Source of the DNA: Cordia subcordata | Lineage: Eukaryota; Streptophyta; Magnoliopsida; Boraginales; Cordiaceae | Assembly: GCA_028554755.1 (NCBI GenBank) | Contig: JAPTOF010000012.1 | Location: forward strand, 6,477,501-6,541,500 | Direction: 5' to 3' | DNA length: 64,000 bases | Shown: in pieces, positions 1-11,740 of the stretch | Layout: every line of letters starts with the position of its first letter | Position numbering within the stretch: the first letter of the stretch is position 1 | The notes under the pieces: generated by a model | Databases searched by the model: none | The model's input: only the letters and a program-made list of their open reading frames with translations | Told to the model about the DNA's origin: nothing | Translations under genes and position numbers: made by a program

Positions 1-280
1 TGCGTTAAAGAAGGAAAAAGAAGAGAGAAGAGAGAAGAGAGAGAGAAGAAAGAGAGCTTGTATATCTTTTCCCAACCCCTCCATTTTGGATGAAATGACC
101 TACCTTTTTGTTTATGTGCTTAGGACTATCTATAAGGTGTCCTCTTGGACATGTGGTCTTCTTAATAATTATTAGCCATAAATTCATGATTGGTTTGGGT
201 TGGGGAAAGGCATAGCCAATCCCTATCACTACATATTTATTATTTATTTATAAACATCAAAACTAAAAAGCAATCCCTTA

Positions 281-565
281 AAGATGTCACAGTGGTAAGA
301 GTTGGATAAACACGGCTCATGACTTAGGTTTAAATCCAATCCAATACCTTGGGATGACATTAGTAAGAGTTGGATGAACACGACTCATGACCTAGGTTTA
401 AATCCAATCCACTACTTTGGGTTGAGTGCTCTCGACTTAACTAGTAAACAATAAAGGGGATGTGCATGCACCCCGAATTTGCTAGGCAGTGGTCGGGCTC
501 CGCCAAATGTACTGATAGTCATACTTTATCAGTTAAATTTCTCTTGTCACACACACAAAAAAATA
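281..565 (+). repeat. SINE-like tRNA-derived repeat with tandem duplicated head
   Basis: A segment of about 68 bp beginning at 295 (GTAAGAGTTGGATAAACACG) recurs at 363 with few changes. Each copy has a box-A-like GTGGTAAGAGTTGG or TAGTAAGAGTTGG stretch, followed about 35 bp later by a box-B-like GGTTTAAATCC. This is the internal RNA polymerase III promoter layout of tRNA-derived plant SINEs. A non-tRNA body follows, and the end is an A-rich tail near 550-565. The doubled head could be a dimeric SINE or a local duplication. The family is not recognised, and no target duplication was identified. Confidence 0.4.
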
Positions 566-2336
566 AAACTAATAAGCATCAATCATTTATGGTGAATAGT
601 TCAAGAGAAACAAAACCAAACAAGCTCTTTATAAGACCATCGACTACGAAGTCTGGTCATTTAGGTCTTTGATATGTACTGTACATGGAACAGCTTTATT
701 ATTGTAATGATGGAGATTTATTGAAAGGATACATCATTTGGATTGTTGTATTATGCCGCTGAAATCATTGTAATGATAAGATATCATATCACTTTTTGCA
801 TACATCTAAGATGGTACGAATGGTAAAGGGGGGTTGAGAAGGGGACTTGTCCATCTGATAAATCAACTTCAGATTTTATATGCTCGTGCAATAATTTTGT
901 TGCACATCTGGTGAGGTACCCGTGTGACTACACAAGGGTTCCATCTTGTGGCAATTTTTTAAGGTTGCAGTAATATACTTATTGGATAGCTTGGCCCCAG
1001 TGTGCCTGGACGAAGTGGATAAGTCACTTTCTACCTCTCTGCATGCATGGACATGTTCTTCCTTTTGAACATGTTTTTTCGTTTGTTTGTTCCTTCTTTG
1101 TTTTTCTTTCTAATTTTTACCAATCAGATTTTTTTTTTTTTGGGGCTAAATGTCTTAGGTAGATTATTTGCGTTTATTGTGTGAATTGGAGTTCGTAAGT
1201 TTAAGACCCTGTTTAGTTCTCTTTATTTTGCAACTTATAAATTGTTAGAAAAAAACATTCTTTCACATGTTTTTTACTATTTGCATCTTATAAGCTCCTA
1301 ATAAGTTTAGCCAAACGGGTTGTAAATTTGACGGAAAAAAAAACTACTTTGTTAAAGTTATAAGAGAAATGGCAGTTAGATCGCCAGGAAAAAGAATAAA
1401 TGAAATAAAAAAGAAGAAATTCACTTCAGATATTAATTGAACTTAATAATAACATTGAATGGATTTCACGTGGTGTTTGCTGAAAGTTATGCATTACCCA
1501 CAAGAGGGACAAATTAATTAATGATATCATGGCAATATGGCATGTCCAACACTGAGTTAATGTTGTTAAGGTTATTTCGTTACCATGGCAGTATACCAAA
1601 TCTTTCTTAATGGCAAATTTCACCATGCACTCTTATTTACTGTGCACCATCTCATTGTTGCAAGGACGCTTATATTCGGGAAAAAAAAAAAAAGGAGCAA
1701 ATTTCATCTTATCTCTCATTCTCTCTCGTTCAATTCTCCCCTTTTGTGTGCCCATTCCTTTCTCTCCTCTCTTTCTCAGCATTGCAGCAAGATTCTTAAG
1801 GCCACGCTTGCAGGATCTGGGAGCCACCGGGGGATCGCAGCAGCAGTCTTAGTTGTGCTGAGTTTGGAGCATTAACGGTGGTTTCATTTGTGTCAAGAGC
1901 CGGATTTGGATTAGGATCTGGATGGCATCTCCATGTTAATTTAGCAGATGATGGTCATGAAGTTGAGTAGGATAAGGTTGACCTAGGGTTAGGTTAGAGC
2001 TAATACTAGTGCCTCTGTAGCCAAATTCATTTAACAATTTGCAGTTTTTTAAGAGAGTGGAGTGGGTGGACGTGGTGTTTGGCCCTTTTTGCCCCATATA
2101 TGTGTCTATATGTATATCTGTGTGCATGTGTATGTTAAAAATAAATTCATGAAGATGAGGAGGAAAAAAAGACAATGCCTAGCTAGTATTATTGATTGAA
2201 ATTTCAAGTAATGAACATATATAAAAATGGCTGTAAATATGTTGTGAAAGAGTTGTGAATACACACTTCACAAGTAGTGAATTCAGTATTTATAAATTTT
2301 GAACAATGAGTAGTTCACAACTTGTGAGATATATAG
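566..2336. other. Intergenic DNA, no gene seen
   Basis: AT-rich sequence with homopolymer runs (T-run near 1130, A-run near 1680, CT-rich near 1720-1790). Short ORFs on both strands lack domains or coherent codon use. Apart from the MITE-like piece listed separately, I see nothing I can name. Confidence 0.6.
1206..1320. mobile_element. Small MITE-like element with imperfect inverted ends
   Basis: The left end ACCCTGTTTAGTTC and the right end GCCAAACGGGT are imperfect inverted repeats of the ACCCGTTTGG type. The inner arms CAACTTATAAATTG and CATCTTATAAGCTCC also pair loosely. No convincing target duplication is visible, so the class (hAT or Tourist) is unresolved. Confidence 0.3.
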
Positions 2337-3053
2337 GGATGGACCCAGGACGAAATATTTGGGGGGTCAAATATAAATAGTCATAAAATTTAAAAAGGTG
2401 TAAAGATTACTTATTTATTACTATAGTCTTAGGTTGAAAACTAAAAGGAGAAAAATACCAAGAAAAAATCTATGCAGAAAGAGTATAGTATTAGTGCACA
2501 CTCATATATCCCCTACCAATCCAAAATTGAAAGGAGAAAAACACCAAGAAAAATCTATGCAAACAAAGTGTTGAAATACTTAAAGAAGATGTACTTGCCA
2601 AGTGCCAAAACGTTGCCGTTGCAGCGCTGAAAATACCCTTTCCATTTCTCAAGTCTCAAAACTATCTCAAGCTCTCAACAAAAGATTGATTTAGAATTTT
2701 AGATGAAGTCTCCAAAGAGACTCTAACTTTTGTGAAGTAAAAATGGACAAATTAAAATATGAAAGATTAATGGTAATTTGTAAAGATATCAATTTTCTAA
2801 AAAAATATATCATTTATTAAATTAAATTTCCTTTTAGTTTTGTGGAGTATTAAATTAAATAAAATTTCCTACCTAAAAAAAAGATTACCATTTATGGTTT
2901 ATAATTTACGTGTTCAATGTTCTTTCCTTAAAATGGGGTAGGGAGCCAATACAAGTGATTTACAATAAAAAATTGTTTCATAAGAGAAAAAAAAAAAAAA
3001 AACATGGGGGAGGCCTGAGCCCCTCTGACACTAAACATAGTTTCGTCCTTGGA
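2337..3053. mobile_element. Possible non-autonomous DNA element
   Basis: The left end reads GGGATGGACCCAGGACGAAA, and the right end contains TTTCGTCCTTGGAGA, its rough inverse. GGGGGGTCAAA inside the left end and GAGCCCCTCTGACA inside the right end extend the relation only loosely. The interior is AT-rich and non-coding. I could not define target duplications. Confidence 0.28.
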
Positions 3054-3275
3054 GATACGTCAATGTATATTTTGTTGTGAACATGTACCATAAGAATTGT
3101 GAATAATTAAATTTTAATCTCAATACTCTATGATCAGGTATTGAGATTTTAATTTTTTTTCATGAATAACTAGAGTGATAGATTTTTCTAATATAAATAT
3201 AGATTTTGCATGATATATATGTGTGTGTGTGTCTATATATATATATATTATGTAACATTTTAAGATTTATGTTAT

Positions 3276-3445
3276 AGTACTTTTAACTATTGTTTTAAAG
3301 TGAAAATTAGTTAGTATTTTATTAAATATTAATGTACTTAAGTCTATTTCATCCTACATTTGGATTAATTCTATTCTTTTTTTCCCTTTTATAAACCCTT
3401 TATAAATTTTTTTTCTTCAAAACTTTCCCAATCTAAAAGTACTTA
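3276..3445 (+). repeat. Dispersed repeat A, copy 1
   Basis: This stretch (for example AATGTACTTAAGTCTATTTC, then ACATTTGGATTAA and CTATTCTTTTTTTCC) recurs in the same order and orientation at about 13775-13945, with scattered differences. It is non-coding. The family is unknown; it may be part of an LTR or untranslated region of a decayed retroelement. Confidence 0.6.
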
Positions 3446-3786
3446 TCTCACCTGCATGTATCCAGCATTCTCCTCACCAAGTGCAAAACAAATAACTTTT
3501 TTTTTTTTCAATTTGAATACTGACTGTCTTGGAAGTAGTCACCAAAGAATATAAAACTTCCACAAAAGATACGCCAACAAAGTCTCAAAATAATGCTTGG
3601 ACTAATGCTTGGACCCATTTTTGAAGTACTTTTTTCGTAGTGTTTCAAAACGATACTTTTTCAGAAAGTAAAATTTCTAACTTATGGAGAAAATATAATT
3701 TTGTAAATATATCTAAATGATTTAGAAAACAAGATAGCAATTTTGTAAATATTTCTAAAGAATTTAGAAGTAAGGTGGCAATTTCA

Positions 3787-5437
3787 TAAATAAACTATCT
3801 TTCTAATTTTCATTTCTTAAAAAATAATTTTCACTTTTGTTAACCAAACATATTCTCTAAATTTTAGAAAATAAAAAATAAAAACTACCCTTAGAAAATA
3901 AAAACAGAAAAGAGACAAACCAAACACCACCATAGCCTCTTACTTTGAAAGCACACACATATAAATAAAATATATGTGTATAGGTGTGTATATATACACC
4001 TATATATAAATATATAAATATATACTAATGGTTGCCCCATGCGTTGCACGGATGGGGCACAAAAGGTGTAATAATGAATTAGGTCATGTGAGTTCAAGTA
4101 AAATTGTGATAAAAGAAAATTTTTGGTGATTAACCAAAAAAAATACAATAAATTGTAGTTTAGACATGAACCAAAATTAGCATCTAAATTCATGAAAGGA
4201 AAGCCCAACAGATTAAAGGTAATGGATACCAATTTATCCAGAAATAGCAATCAATGCGGAGACGTTTGATCTAGATAGTTGTTATGTATAACCTCCCAAA
4301 GATGTGCCCCTTGGACAGTCATGCCAGTATCTTTCAAGTTAATATGGAACTCTGCAAAGTACAACATCTTGTTCGCCATGGTCTATAAAGAGCAAACAAA
4401 GCTACTTATAATCATAATATATACCATTCATAAAGAGTTAGGAAATTAGCCAAATAAGCAAACCTAATACGTCCCTTTCAATATCAACCAAACAAACATG
4501 GGTAAGACATATCTAACGTGTCAATGTGAGGAGTAAAAATATGGTAGATGCAGTCGTAACTATTATCAAGGAGACATAAAAACACAACATCGCGCACATA
4601 AACACTTACAAAGAAGATATTATGTAAGCCACTTAACTAAATGCAAAGTTAGAGCATGCAATGCTGATGAAATGCAACTACCCTCTATTTGTTCGCAAAG
4701 AAACAAAGGCAAGTGTAGACAAAATGCTAGGGCAAATGTGATAAACGTGAGCAGTATAGTAAGACACAATCAAAACATGTGAATTACAATAAATGTAACT
4801 TTATAATATAATAAGACATAATAAAAACACGTGAATTACAAAAAATTCATGAGGTGTGCATACACATAATAGATGAAAGAAGACAAATTATTAATGTGCA
4901 TGTATAAGTATGATACATATGAAGAACCATCATAGAAACGTGGATATAACCATAATTACATTTTAATACTGCAAAATAGAAAACCATAAATTACAATATA
5001 AGTACATTTATATCAATTAATGTGAAAGTAATTCATGTAAATTGTATAAAGTTAAAATTTACATATACATATATACACTAATGTATATACCTACACATCT
5101 ATATTTTTAAGAATTTCTATAATATTTTTAATTCGGGAGCATATACTAACTCATTTTTTTCCCACACACCACTATGTGCATGGAAAAACCCTATTGGTTG
5201 AAGAATTAAATCGATTAAACTAATAAGTAGATATTAAAAAATCACATGCAAATAATATTTAAATAAATAAAATCGGGCACTAGGAAAATGTGTGTGCCAT
5301 TATGGAACCACATTTAAATTGTGGAAATCATGCAATATATAAATACAAAATCATTAAAAAAAGTTAGTTTTGGGGCATGTGGAAAATATGAGAGAATTAA
5401 TGTCATCACATGTTTGTTACGCATTAGAATAGGTTAA
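3787..5437 (+). repeat. Dispersed repeat B, copy 1 (about 1.65 kb)
   Basis: Collinear similarity with 35524-37426 in the same orientation. Matching landmarks include TTTTCACTTTTGTTAACCAAA, the TATAGGTGTGTATATATACAC palindrome-rich stretch, AATAATGAATTAGGTCATGT, GCCATGGTCTATAAAGAGCA and ATGCAATATATAAATACAAA. Small indels are scattered through it, and copy 2 carries an extra block after the hairpin. No protein coding is visible. It is probably an old non-autonomous transposon; its left quarter carries a Helitron-like hairpin. Confidence 0.8.
4025..4058 (-). other. Helitron-like 3' hairpin (minus orientation)
   Basis: On the minus strand a 7-bp stem GCCCCAT/ATGGGGC encloses CCGTGCAACGC and is followed a few bases on by ATTAG then T. 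Plant Helitrons end with a short GC hairpin about 10 bp before CTRR inserted before T. The last four bases here are TTAG rather than CTRR, and the surrounding repeat extends past this point, so this is tentative. Confidence 0.35.
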
Positions 5438-5685
5438 AAAAATAATGTAATGTAGGGTATAAGTTCGGAGTTTTTACAAACATTAACTATATAATAATAC
5501 GACACTTGTGTATATAATGTTAAATTAATGGTTGGATGTATTAAACAAGTAGGGTTTTGACTTCAAAAGCAATGAAATTTGTTTAAAAAGATTCTACCTA
5601 ACAAACTAGGTTTCAAGTAAAAAGAAGTGGTATAGAGAAGTATCACGGAACCATTTGTCTTAATGTGTTGAAGAAGATATAGAAT

Positions 5686-6051
5686 GTGAATGGATCTTCT
5701 AAAGAATGGTGGGCAAATTGGACTAGACATGAGGAGTATGAGGTTGTCCAAGATTGGAACAAGCATGTTGTCAACCTAGTAACAAAGACTTGCAGCTATG
5801 GGATGTTTCGATTGGTAGGATACCATTGTTGTCATGTAATGGCATGCATAAGTAGGCATGGAAAAAGATTGGAGGATTATATGCATCCATGTTACACTAA
5901 GGACGTCTATTTGATTGCATACCAAAACATTATACATCCTGTCCCTGGCCCACGTGATTGTGTCCAAAGTCATGGAGAAGCATTGAAACCACCCATTGTT
6001 AAAAGAAGGACAAGAAGGCCAAAAAAAGTTAAGGACAAAAATTTTGGATGA
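5686..6051 (+). pseudogene. Mutator-like (MULE) transposase, C-terminal SWIM-domain fragment
   Basis: 121 codons covering the end of a MuDR/FAR1-class transposase. Residues 18-60 form the SWIM zinc finger (KTCSYGMFRLVGYHCCHVMA): the first C-x-C pair has become C-S-Y, while the later C-x-H is kept. Next come the family's usual EDYMHPCYTKDVYLIAYQNI and HPVPGP motifs, then a basic tail (RRTRRPKK). The DDE catalytic domain and N-terminal regions are absent and the upstream frame is broken, so this is a remnant. The family excises and inserts DNA transposons. Identification is by recalled family motifs; confidence in the family is high. Confidence 0.8.
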
Positions 6052-6480
6052 GCTTTAAAGTAGCTCAATTTCAACAAGAAAAGACTTCACAACTATTTGT
6101 GCCAAAAACTTACAAAAGGGTCACAACTAAAGGAGTTGCCAAAATCCATTCCATCCTCAATCACCAATACTAAAGGTGATTAACATTGACCTTTATTTTC
6201 AGTATGTTTATAATCGTAAATCATTAGCACTATCATTTTTGTATTTGGTATAAGAAATGCAAAGAGAAGGAGCTTCATTAACCCAAGAATCTAATAATTC
6301 ATCAACTCGAGGGAATAATGTAGTGTTTATAACCTTAATCATTTTCCTTTTATTGACATGGTTACCAATGTGTATTTTGTGATAATAACTATAGGCCCTT
6401 AACACTCAACAATCCTCTACCCAAAATAATCAAGGACAGATGCCGCCTAGACCCCACAAGAAATGGTCATACAAGAGGTA

Positions 6481-6971
6481 TAAGAGCTGGTAGTGCAAGA
6501 GGTGCTACAAAAAATGTTGGCAGAGGCACACCAGGCTCAATAAATGGTGCACTAGGTATTGTAGGTCCAAGCATTGGTGCTACAGGTGCTGCAAGACCAA
6601 ATATTGGTGGTACAGGTGCTGTGGGTTCAAATAATGTTGGTGTAGATGCTGTAGGTCCAAGTATTTGTGCTGCAGGTCCAAGTATTGGTGCTATAGGTGC
6701 TGCTGGTCCAAGTGTTGGTTCCAGAGATGATATAGGTTCATTTGCTAGTCATAAAGGTGTAGTAGGCTTAAATGATGGTATTGTTGGATGTTTTAGTGCT
6801 TCTATTGATGCTAATAATGTTTCTCATGATGGTAGTGCTGCTGTTTCTTCAGGGAATGTCTACACTAGCTTTAGACACGTTGCTCTTACTGGTTTTTCTA
6901 ATGTACCTGTTGGTCAAAATACATATTCAAAATCTGATGTGAGAAAGAGCAGAAGAGACTGGAGAATTTGA
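6481..6971 (+). repeat. Degenerate Gly/Ala/Ser coding tandem repeats, MULE tail
   Basis: Units of about 24-27 bp resembling GGTGCTGTAGGTCCAAGTAT repeat through roughly 6500-6720. In frame they encode Gly-Ala-Val-Gly-Pro-Ser repeats. An ORF from 6621 to 6971 (116 codons) carries the last units and a Ser-rich end. Low-complexity tails after the SWIM domain are common in MULE transposases, and this lies about 430 bp downstream of the SWIM fragment on the same strand. It is interpreted as the low-complexity C-terminus or its relic. Confidence 0.45.
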
Positions 6972-7615
6972 ACTAATTTGTTGGAAGTTGGAAGTCTTTG
7001 GAATTTGTTTTGATGTGAAGTATGTACCGGCTATTTTTGTAGATAGTAGCGAGTATATATTTGGTTGTAATGGCTATTTTATGGATAGCCAGTTTATATT
7101 TGGTGTAATGGCTTATTTTTGTGGATAAGAGACAATCTATATTTGGTGTAATGCCTTGTTTTTGCTGGTAATAGGTAGTCAATATTTGGTTGTAATGGCT
7201 TATTTTTGTGGATGGTAGTCATTTTGCAATTGATTGTTTTGCCTTTTTCTGGATATTGGCCATATGGTTATTGGTTTTAATGACCTTCTTTGAGGATATT
7301 AGCCACAGTTAAATATAGTACTAACATTATTAACAGGTTCATGAATTTCTTCTCTTTTACGCACACACTAATTAGCCAATGTAAGTAAGAGGTTCATTAC
7401 TTTCTTTCTTTTTTCTTACAAGCATAGAAGGCTCATGAGTTTCTAAGAAAAGCTTTCCATTACAACCCTTTATATAGCATGGTCATGAACATTCTTTTGA
7501 TTACAACTGCATTATCAAACCACCATACAAACACCAAAAAGAAGCCAACACTACTAACCATCATACAAACACCAAAAAGATGCTAAACTCACAACCATGG
7601 CTAATCTACACCTTA

Positions 7616-7828
7616 TCATTTGCTAATCATAACAAAGAAATTCAAAGCAAGCATAACACAACAACACAGACCAACAAGCCAAAGTTTTTTCATCATTTCA
7701 ATTCTCTCTTCAAGTTTTTTCATCATATTGTTGTTTGAAGCAGATGTGACCTCTTGTTCTTCTTCCTCAATCAATTCATCACCTTCAAAATCCATTGTGG
7801 CACTTGGTTGATAAGAGGTTATAAGCAT
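7616..7828 (-). pseudogene. Small coiled-coil/TM ORF opposite the MULE remnant
   Basis: 70 codons: an acidic stretch (GDELIEEEEQE), a short coiled coil (MMKKLEERIEMMKKL) and a C-terminal hydrophobic helix (LWLVGLCCCVMLALNFFVM). Immediately upstream on the minus strand, the same frame reads Cys-rich sequence (CYRHKYCFRCKQRF, YYKCDKCDVF) interrupted by stops. This layout (Cys cluster, coiled coil, C-terminal TM, antisense to the transposase) resembles the GRF-zinc-finger-like genes that accompany some plant MULEs. The Cys region is broken, so I call it a relic; the family assignment is an inference. Confidence 0.35.
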
Positions 7829-8710
7829 CCCAATTTTTGTCCAAGTTGCAAATCAAGGCACACATCAACAAAAAACATCACATTTATCACATTTGTAGTA
7901 TAACAATCCTCTGGAGGCTCGACTGGTTACCACTATTCGAAGATCAAATCGCTGCTTGCAACGAAAGCAATACTTATGCCTGTAACACAAGTCCAATGGG
8001 TATGTCCAAGTGCATTAAGGTGTCTCGCATGTCGACATTTTTCCTTTAATGTTTTTGTTGACTGCAATACACATTCGAAGAATTAGCAAAGAATTAACCA
8101 AGCAAGAACAAGAAATAGCTATTGTATCTAGGGTTAGAAAAAGCAAAGATTATTTACCCCTCTCAAAAAGCATATAACACACACGCACTACTGTAAATTT
8201 AATGAAAAAATATGGCTAACCAAGATAGGCAAGAAAGGTGCTACTGATATAGATGGGTTTAAGTGGGCCTATTTACTTTGATTTTTGATTTTGGCTTCTC
8301 CTTTGGCGTGTTATATTGAAGAGAAAGGCATTTTCGATTGTTTATTACATCATTTGATTCCGTAACCTCTAAGCATCGCATAAGGGGCGCGTGAGATGTA
8401 AATCTCATTATTGGGAGGGAGTCACTAACGGAGGGGGTCCATGTGCACTATATAAAACTATAAAAGGTGAAGTAGCTAATTTCTAATCACAGGAGGGTGC
8501 TGTGCACATTAATCAAATCATAGGGGGAAGGGTGTTGTACAATTTACCTGTTTTAAAAATGTCAAATAATAATGAGTATTTGACTTAGACATGACAAGTG
8601 AAGTAACAAAACTAGAACGATTAAATTAACTCTTGCCAAAAAGGGCCAAAATCTACGGACCCAATCGTTTGGCCTGCTAAAACAAGGGTGAGGGTTAGGC
8701 TTAGACAATA

Positions 8711-8945
8711 GGCATGTTTGGATTTTTTTTTATTTTTAATTGAAAAAGTATTTTCTTCCTTAAAAAAATTATATTCTTTTTGCAAGAACTATTTGTTTAG
8801 TTGCTAAAAAGAGATGAAACTCTGGAAAAAAAAAAAAGAGTTAAATATAGCTTTTTCAGAAACTAAAATTTTTAACTTGTAATTTTTTTTTTTCAAAAAA
8901 GTTGCTAAAGAAAAGATTTTTAGAAAAAGCCAATCTAAACGAGCC
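8711..8945. mobile_element. Tourist-like MITE, copy 1
   Basis: The inverted ends GGCATGTTTGGATTTTTT and GCCAATCTAAACGAGCC match the termini of the elements at 17044-17306 and 50758-50983. The interior is A/T-run rich with the same features (AGTATTTTCTTCC, AAACTCTGGAAAAAA, CAGAAACTAAAATTTTTAAC). The flanks are AATA and TATTT, so the target duplication is less clear than in the other two copies. Confidence 0.65.
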
Positions 8946-9365
8946 TATTTTACAACCCGCAACCAAAACGAGTTTAATATGACCCTTTCAAATGATGGGT
9001 TGAGTTAGCTGATGCGTGGGTCATTTTTGGAAATAACAAATTGAGGTATTTTTGGGTCAAGAAATAAAGGAAAAAAGAATTAGAAATCCTAATTTCTTGA
9101 GAAAAAGAAAATTCCATGTCACCTATCAACGCGTCTCATCAATCTTACTGCATACGGCCAGTCTGAGTCTCTGACCGTATTTGTTATTGTGATTATCCTT
9201 ATTGAGGTTATGTATTTTTGTAATTTGTGGGAGAATGTTTCCTCGAATATCCTTTCGAATTGTGCCGCTTCCCAAGAGTCTCGGTAAAGTTTTAGAAAGG
9301 CTTTGTAACACTCTCAATTTATTAGTCTTTTTGTTTTTGATTTTTGGCCGATTTAAGGTTTTATT
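8946..9365. other. Intergenic, no gene seen
   Basis: Mixed-composition sequence with overlapping short ORFs on both strands (9126-9417). None shows a domain, and the two strands have similar ORF lengths, as expected by chance. Confidence 0.5.
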
Positions 9366-9560
9366 TAGGGTTAATACTTCTATTAATTCCTTAACTATCA
9401 TATTTGGGATAATTTGATCCCCAAACTTTTAAAATGAGTCTTTTTTAGTCCTCAAATATCAATACCCGAATTTGTCTCAATATTAACTTTCATCCGTTTT
9501 TTAATAGTTAAACATTTTGGTCAAACAAAACACAAGGGCATTTTAGGCATCACAATAAAT
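9366..9560 (+). repeat. Mutator-type terminal-repeat-like sequence
   Basis: The stretch GGGTTAATACTTCTATTAAT, then CCCCAAACTTTTAAAATGAG, TCTTTTTTAGTCCTC and GGGCATTTTAGGCATC has the 'loss-of-pressure' wording typical of long MULE terminal inverted repeats in plants. The arms at 15432-16380 carry a similar theme (ATTTTAGTCCTTGAG, GGTATTTTGGAATTTTC). I found no matching inverted arm downstream, so at most one end survives. Confidence 0.35.
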
Positions 9561-10039
9561 CAAACGCAGAACTCACTTATTCTGTCGATCTTCTTAGATT
9601 TACCATCCCTCTTTCACCCAAATTTAGAAAACCCTAGAAACTCAAATTAAGGTTTTAATCATGATTCTATGGCTTTCGAATCGGACCCTGATGAACAATA
9701 CGATACGTTATTTTTTCATTGCTGCTCATAATAGTAATTTTAATATATTGCTTCTACATCTCATGCTGCAAAAATGGCGGGTTTTCTAGAAGATTTACTC
9801 AATTAAGATAAGTTGAAAATTTGAGGAAATTCTAGAATGCTACTCTACATATTTTTTTGGCTAATGGTAGTTTGAAAAATTAGTAATTTGGCATTGATCA
9901 CTCTAGAATCTTGAATACTTGGCTGCTTAAGGTTGAAAAAAGTAAGAAGCAAACTAAGAGTGTTAGCAAGGAACAGTTGAAAGATAGGAAAGAAAGGGAT
10001 AAAGCTAAAATGCACATTATGGAAGAAAGCATGTCATAA

Positions 10040-10498
10040 TTGAAGAAAGTGCTATTGTACATTCATGTTGACACATCTGTTGTAGATGAAGTGACTAATG
10101 ATAGTGTTGACTTGATGGATGGAGTTGACCCAGGCGAATTCGATGCAAGAATGAGTACAGTTGAAATTGACGCAAGCGAAAGCAATGTACAGGTGAATTC
10201 AAGTATCAATACTAGCTCTGCAGCAATTAGCTTGAGTCTGGTGAAAGCACAGCTGCTTCAGTTACAAAGATTGGAAGGTAGAGATAAACTTCCAATTAGG
10301 AGAATGAGATGCAAAGATTGTCTGAAAGAGAGTCATGACGTCCGAACATGTCCTACAAAGCAAAGGCAACACATGCGAGATATGAGGCAAGAGCGTTATC
10401 TATTTCCAGCAAATCATCCCACTCTTTATAGTCTAAGTAAGTTATTAATTATAATATATCTAACATATATACGTACTAAATGGTTGCTTAATGAGTAA
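10040..10498 (+). CDS. Zinc-knuckle ORF, possible transposase C-terminal fragment
   Basis: 152 codons. Residues 1-80 are acidic/serine-rich. Residues 95-110 contain CKDCLKESHDVRTC, a C-x2-C-x4-H-x4-C zinc knuckle followed by a basic stretch, like the last domain of many MULE or FAR1-type transposases. The final ~20 residues are hydrophobic and AT-driven, and probably read past the true end. It sits after a MULE-like terminal repeat (9366-9560). No catalytic domain is present. It could be a transposase remnant or an unrelated knuckle protein; whether it is expressed is unknown. Confidence 0.4.
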   Translation: MKKVLLYIHVDTSVVDEVTNDSVDLMDGVDPGEFDARMSTVEIDASESNVQVNSSINTSSAAISLSLVKAQLLQLQRLEGRDKLPIRRMRCKDCLKESHDVRTCPTKQRQHMRDMRQERYLFPANHPTLYSLSKLLIIIYLTYIRTKWLLNE

Positions 10499-10746
10499 TA
10501 AATGGTTGCTTAATGGCTTATATTTATCTATTTTTACCAGCAAGAGTAGGAGCATAAAGAAATTGCAAATCCGTCCCTCTGCATACCAAATCACAACTCA
10601 AAAATCACCACAATAAACCAATTACAACCCATCAAATTCCAATCTTTTTAACACTATAACTAAAAGAACCAATAATAAAATAAAAATTTTCCATTACTTC
10701 TGAATATTACAAACCGAATTGCATACAAAATGGGGTTATAATCTGT

Positions 10747-11058
10747 GTGAACATATTGTCTATTGGAAAATTGTGTGCTGATAATGATTGCATAGTTGAA
10801 TTTGAATCTTCTTCTTTTTCTCTTAAGGATAAGAACACAAGCACTCTACTCCTTTGTTCCACCAGCAACACTGACTTATATCCTCTGCTGGCTTATTGTG
10901 TCTCTTTTGCATTACAAGCCTTGGTCACACATGAAGTCAATAGTGACGTCTGGCATCGTTGTCTAGGTCAATCAAATACTAGGATTGTTTCTTTTTTGAA
11001 AGCAAATAATTTAATAAAGTGCTCTTCAGCACCAATGAGTCAATGTAAGAAATGTTAG
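10747..11058 (+). pseudogene. Copia 1 GAG-pre-integrase fragment
   Basis: 103 codons starting at NILSIGKLCADNDC, the region just after protease. VWHRCLGQSNTRIV is the degraded W-H-x-R-L-G-H HHCC zinc-binding motif (H replaced by Q), and the end is CKKC. A TAG stop follows at once. The aspartic protease that should precede it is not present. Confidence 0.75.
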
Positions 11059-11059
11059 T

Positions 11060-11740
11060 TGGGCAAAAATGTTAGGTTGCCCTTTCGAGTGTTGAACATC
11101 GTTCTGAATCTCCTTTGCATTTGATTCATTCGGATGTTTAGACATCCCCTATTCTTTCTAATTTAGGTTTTAAATGCTATGTTTTGTTTGTGGATGACTT
11201 CTTACGGTTCACTTGGATTTTTCCCATGAAACATAAATCAAAGGTTTTCTCTCATTTTCAAACATTCAAAACTCAAGTTGAAAACCTTTTTTCAAACTAA
11301 AAAATAATAATATTTTCAAAATAATGGTGGTGGTGAATTTGATAACTTTGCTATTCAAACTTTTTTTCATGAACATGGCATTATCTTTCGGAAGTTATGC
11401 CCCAAAGACTCCTCAATAAAATGGAGTGACCGAATGCAAACAGTGGCACATAATAGATGTTATTCGTACATTTCTTATAAACGCATCTATGCCTCACTCG
11501 TCCTAGTTGAATGCAGAGTATGCTGTTGTCTATATTATCAGTAGACGTCCCTCTCTCACTTTAAGCTTCCGTTCATCATTTGAACTTTTATTTCACACCA
11601 CACCTAACTACACATTATTCAGGACCTCTGGTTGTGCTTGTTTTCCCAATCTCACTGCCACTATCTCTCATAAATTGGTGCCACATTCTGTAGAATGTGT
11701 TTTCCTGGTTATGCAAATGGGTATAAAAGATACCGTTATT
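11060..11740 (+). pseudogene. Copia 1 integrase core, broken
   Basis: In shifting frames one can read LGKNVRLPF, an HSDV start of the RNase-H fold, FVDDF then FTWIFPMKHKSK (first catalytic Asp region), and GGEFDN before FHEHGI (second Asp region), with the third region (usually PQQNG..ERKNR) corrupted. A clean stretch at 11507-11743 encodes NAEYAVVYIISRRPS onward, the C-terminal GKTPYEL-like part. Integrases of this class insert the cDNA into the genome; this one is dead. Confidence 0.7.

Noticed and set aside
1585..1875. Overlapping plus and minus ORFs around 1.6-1.9 kb
   Set aside because: Three frames are open at once over a pyrimidine-rich tract; no domain, no splice or start context favouring one.
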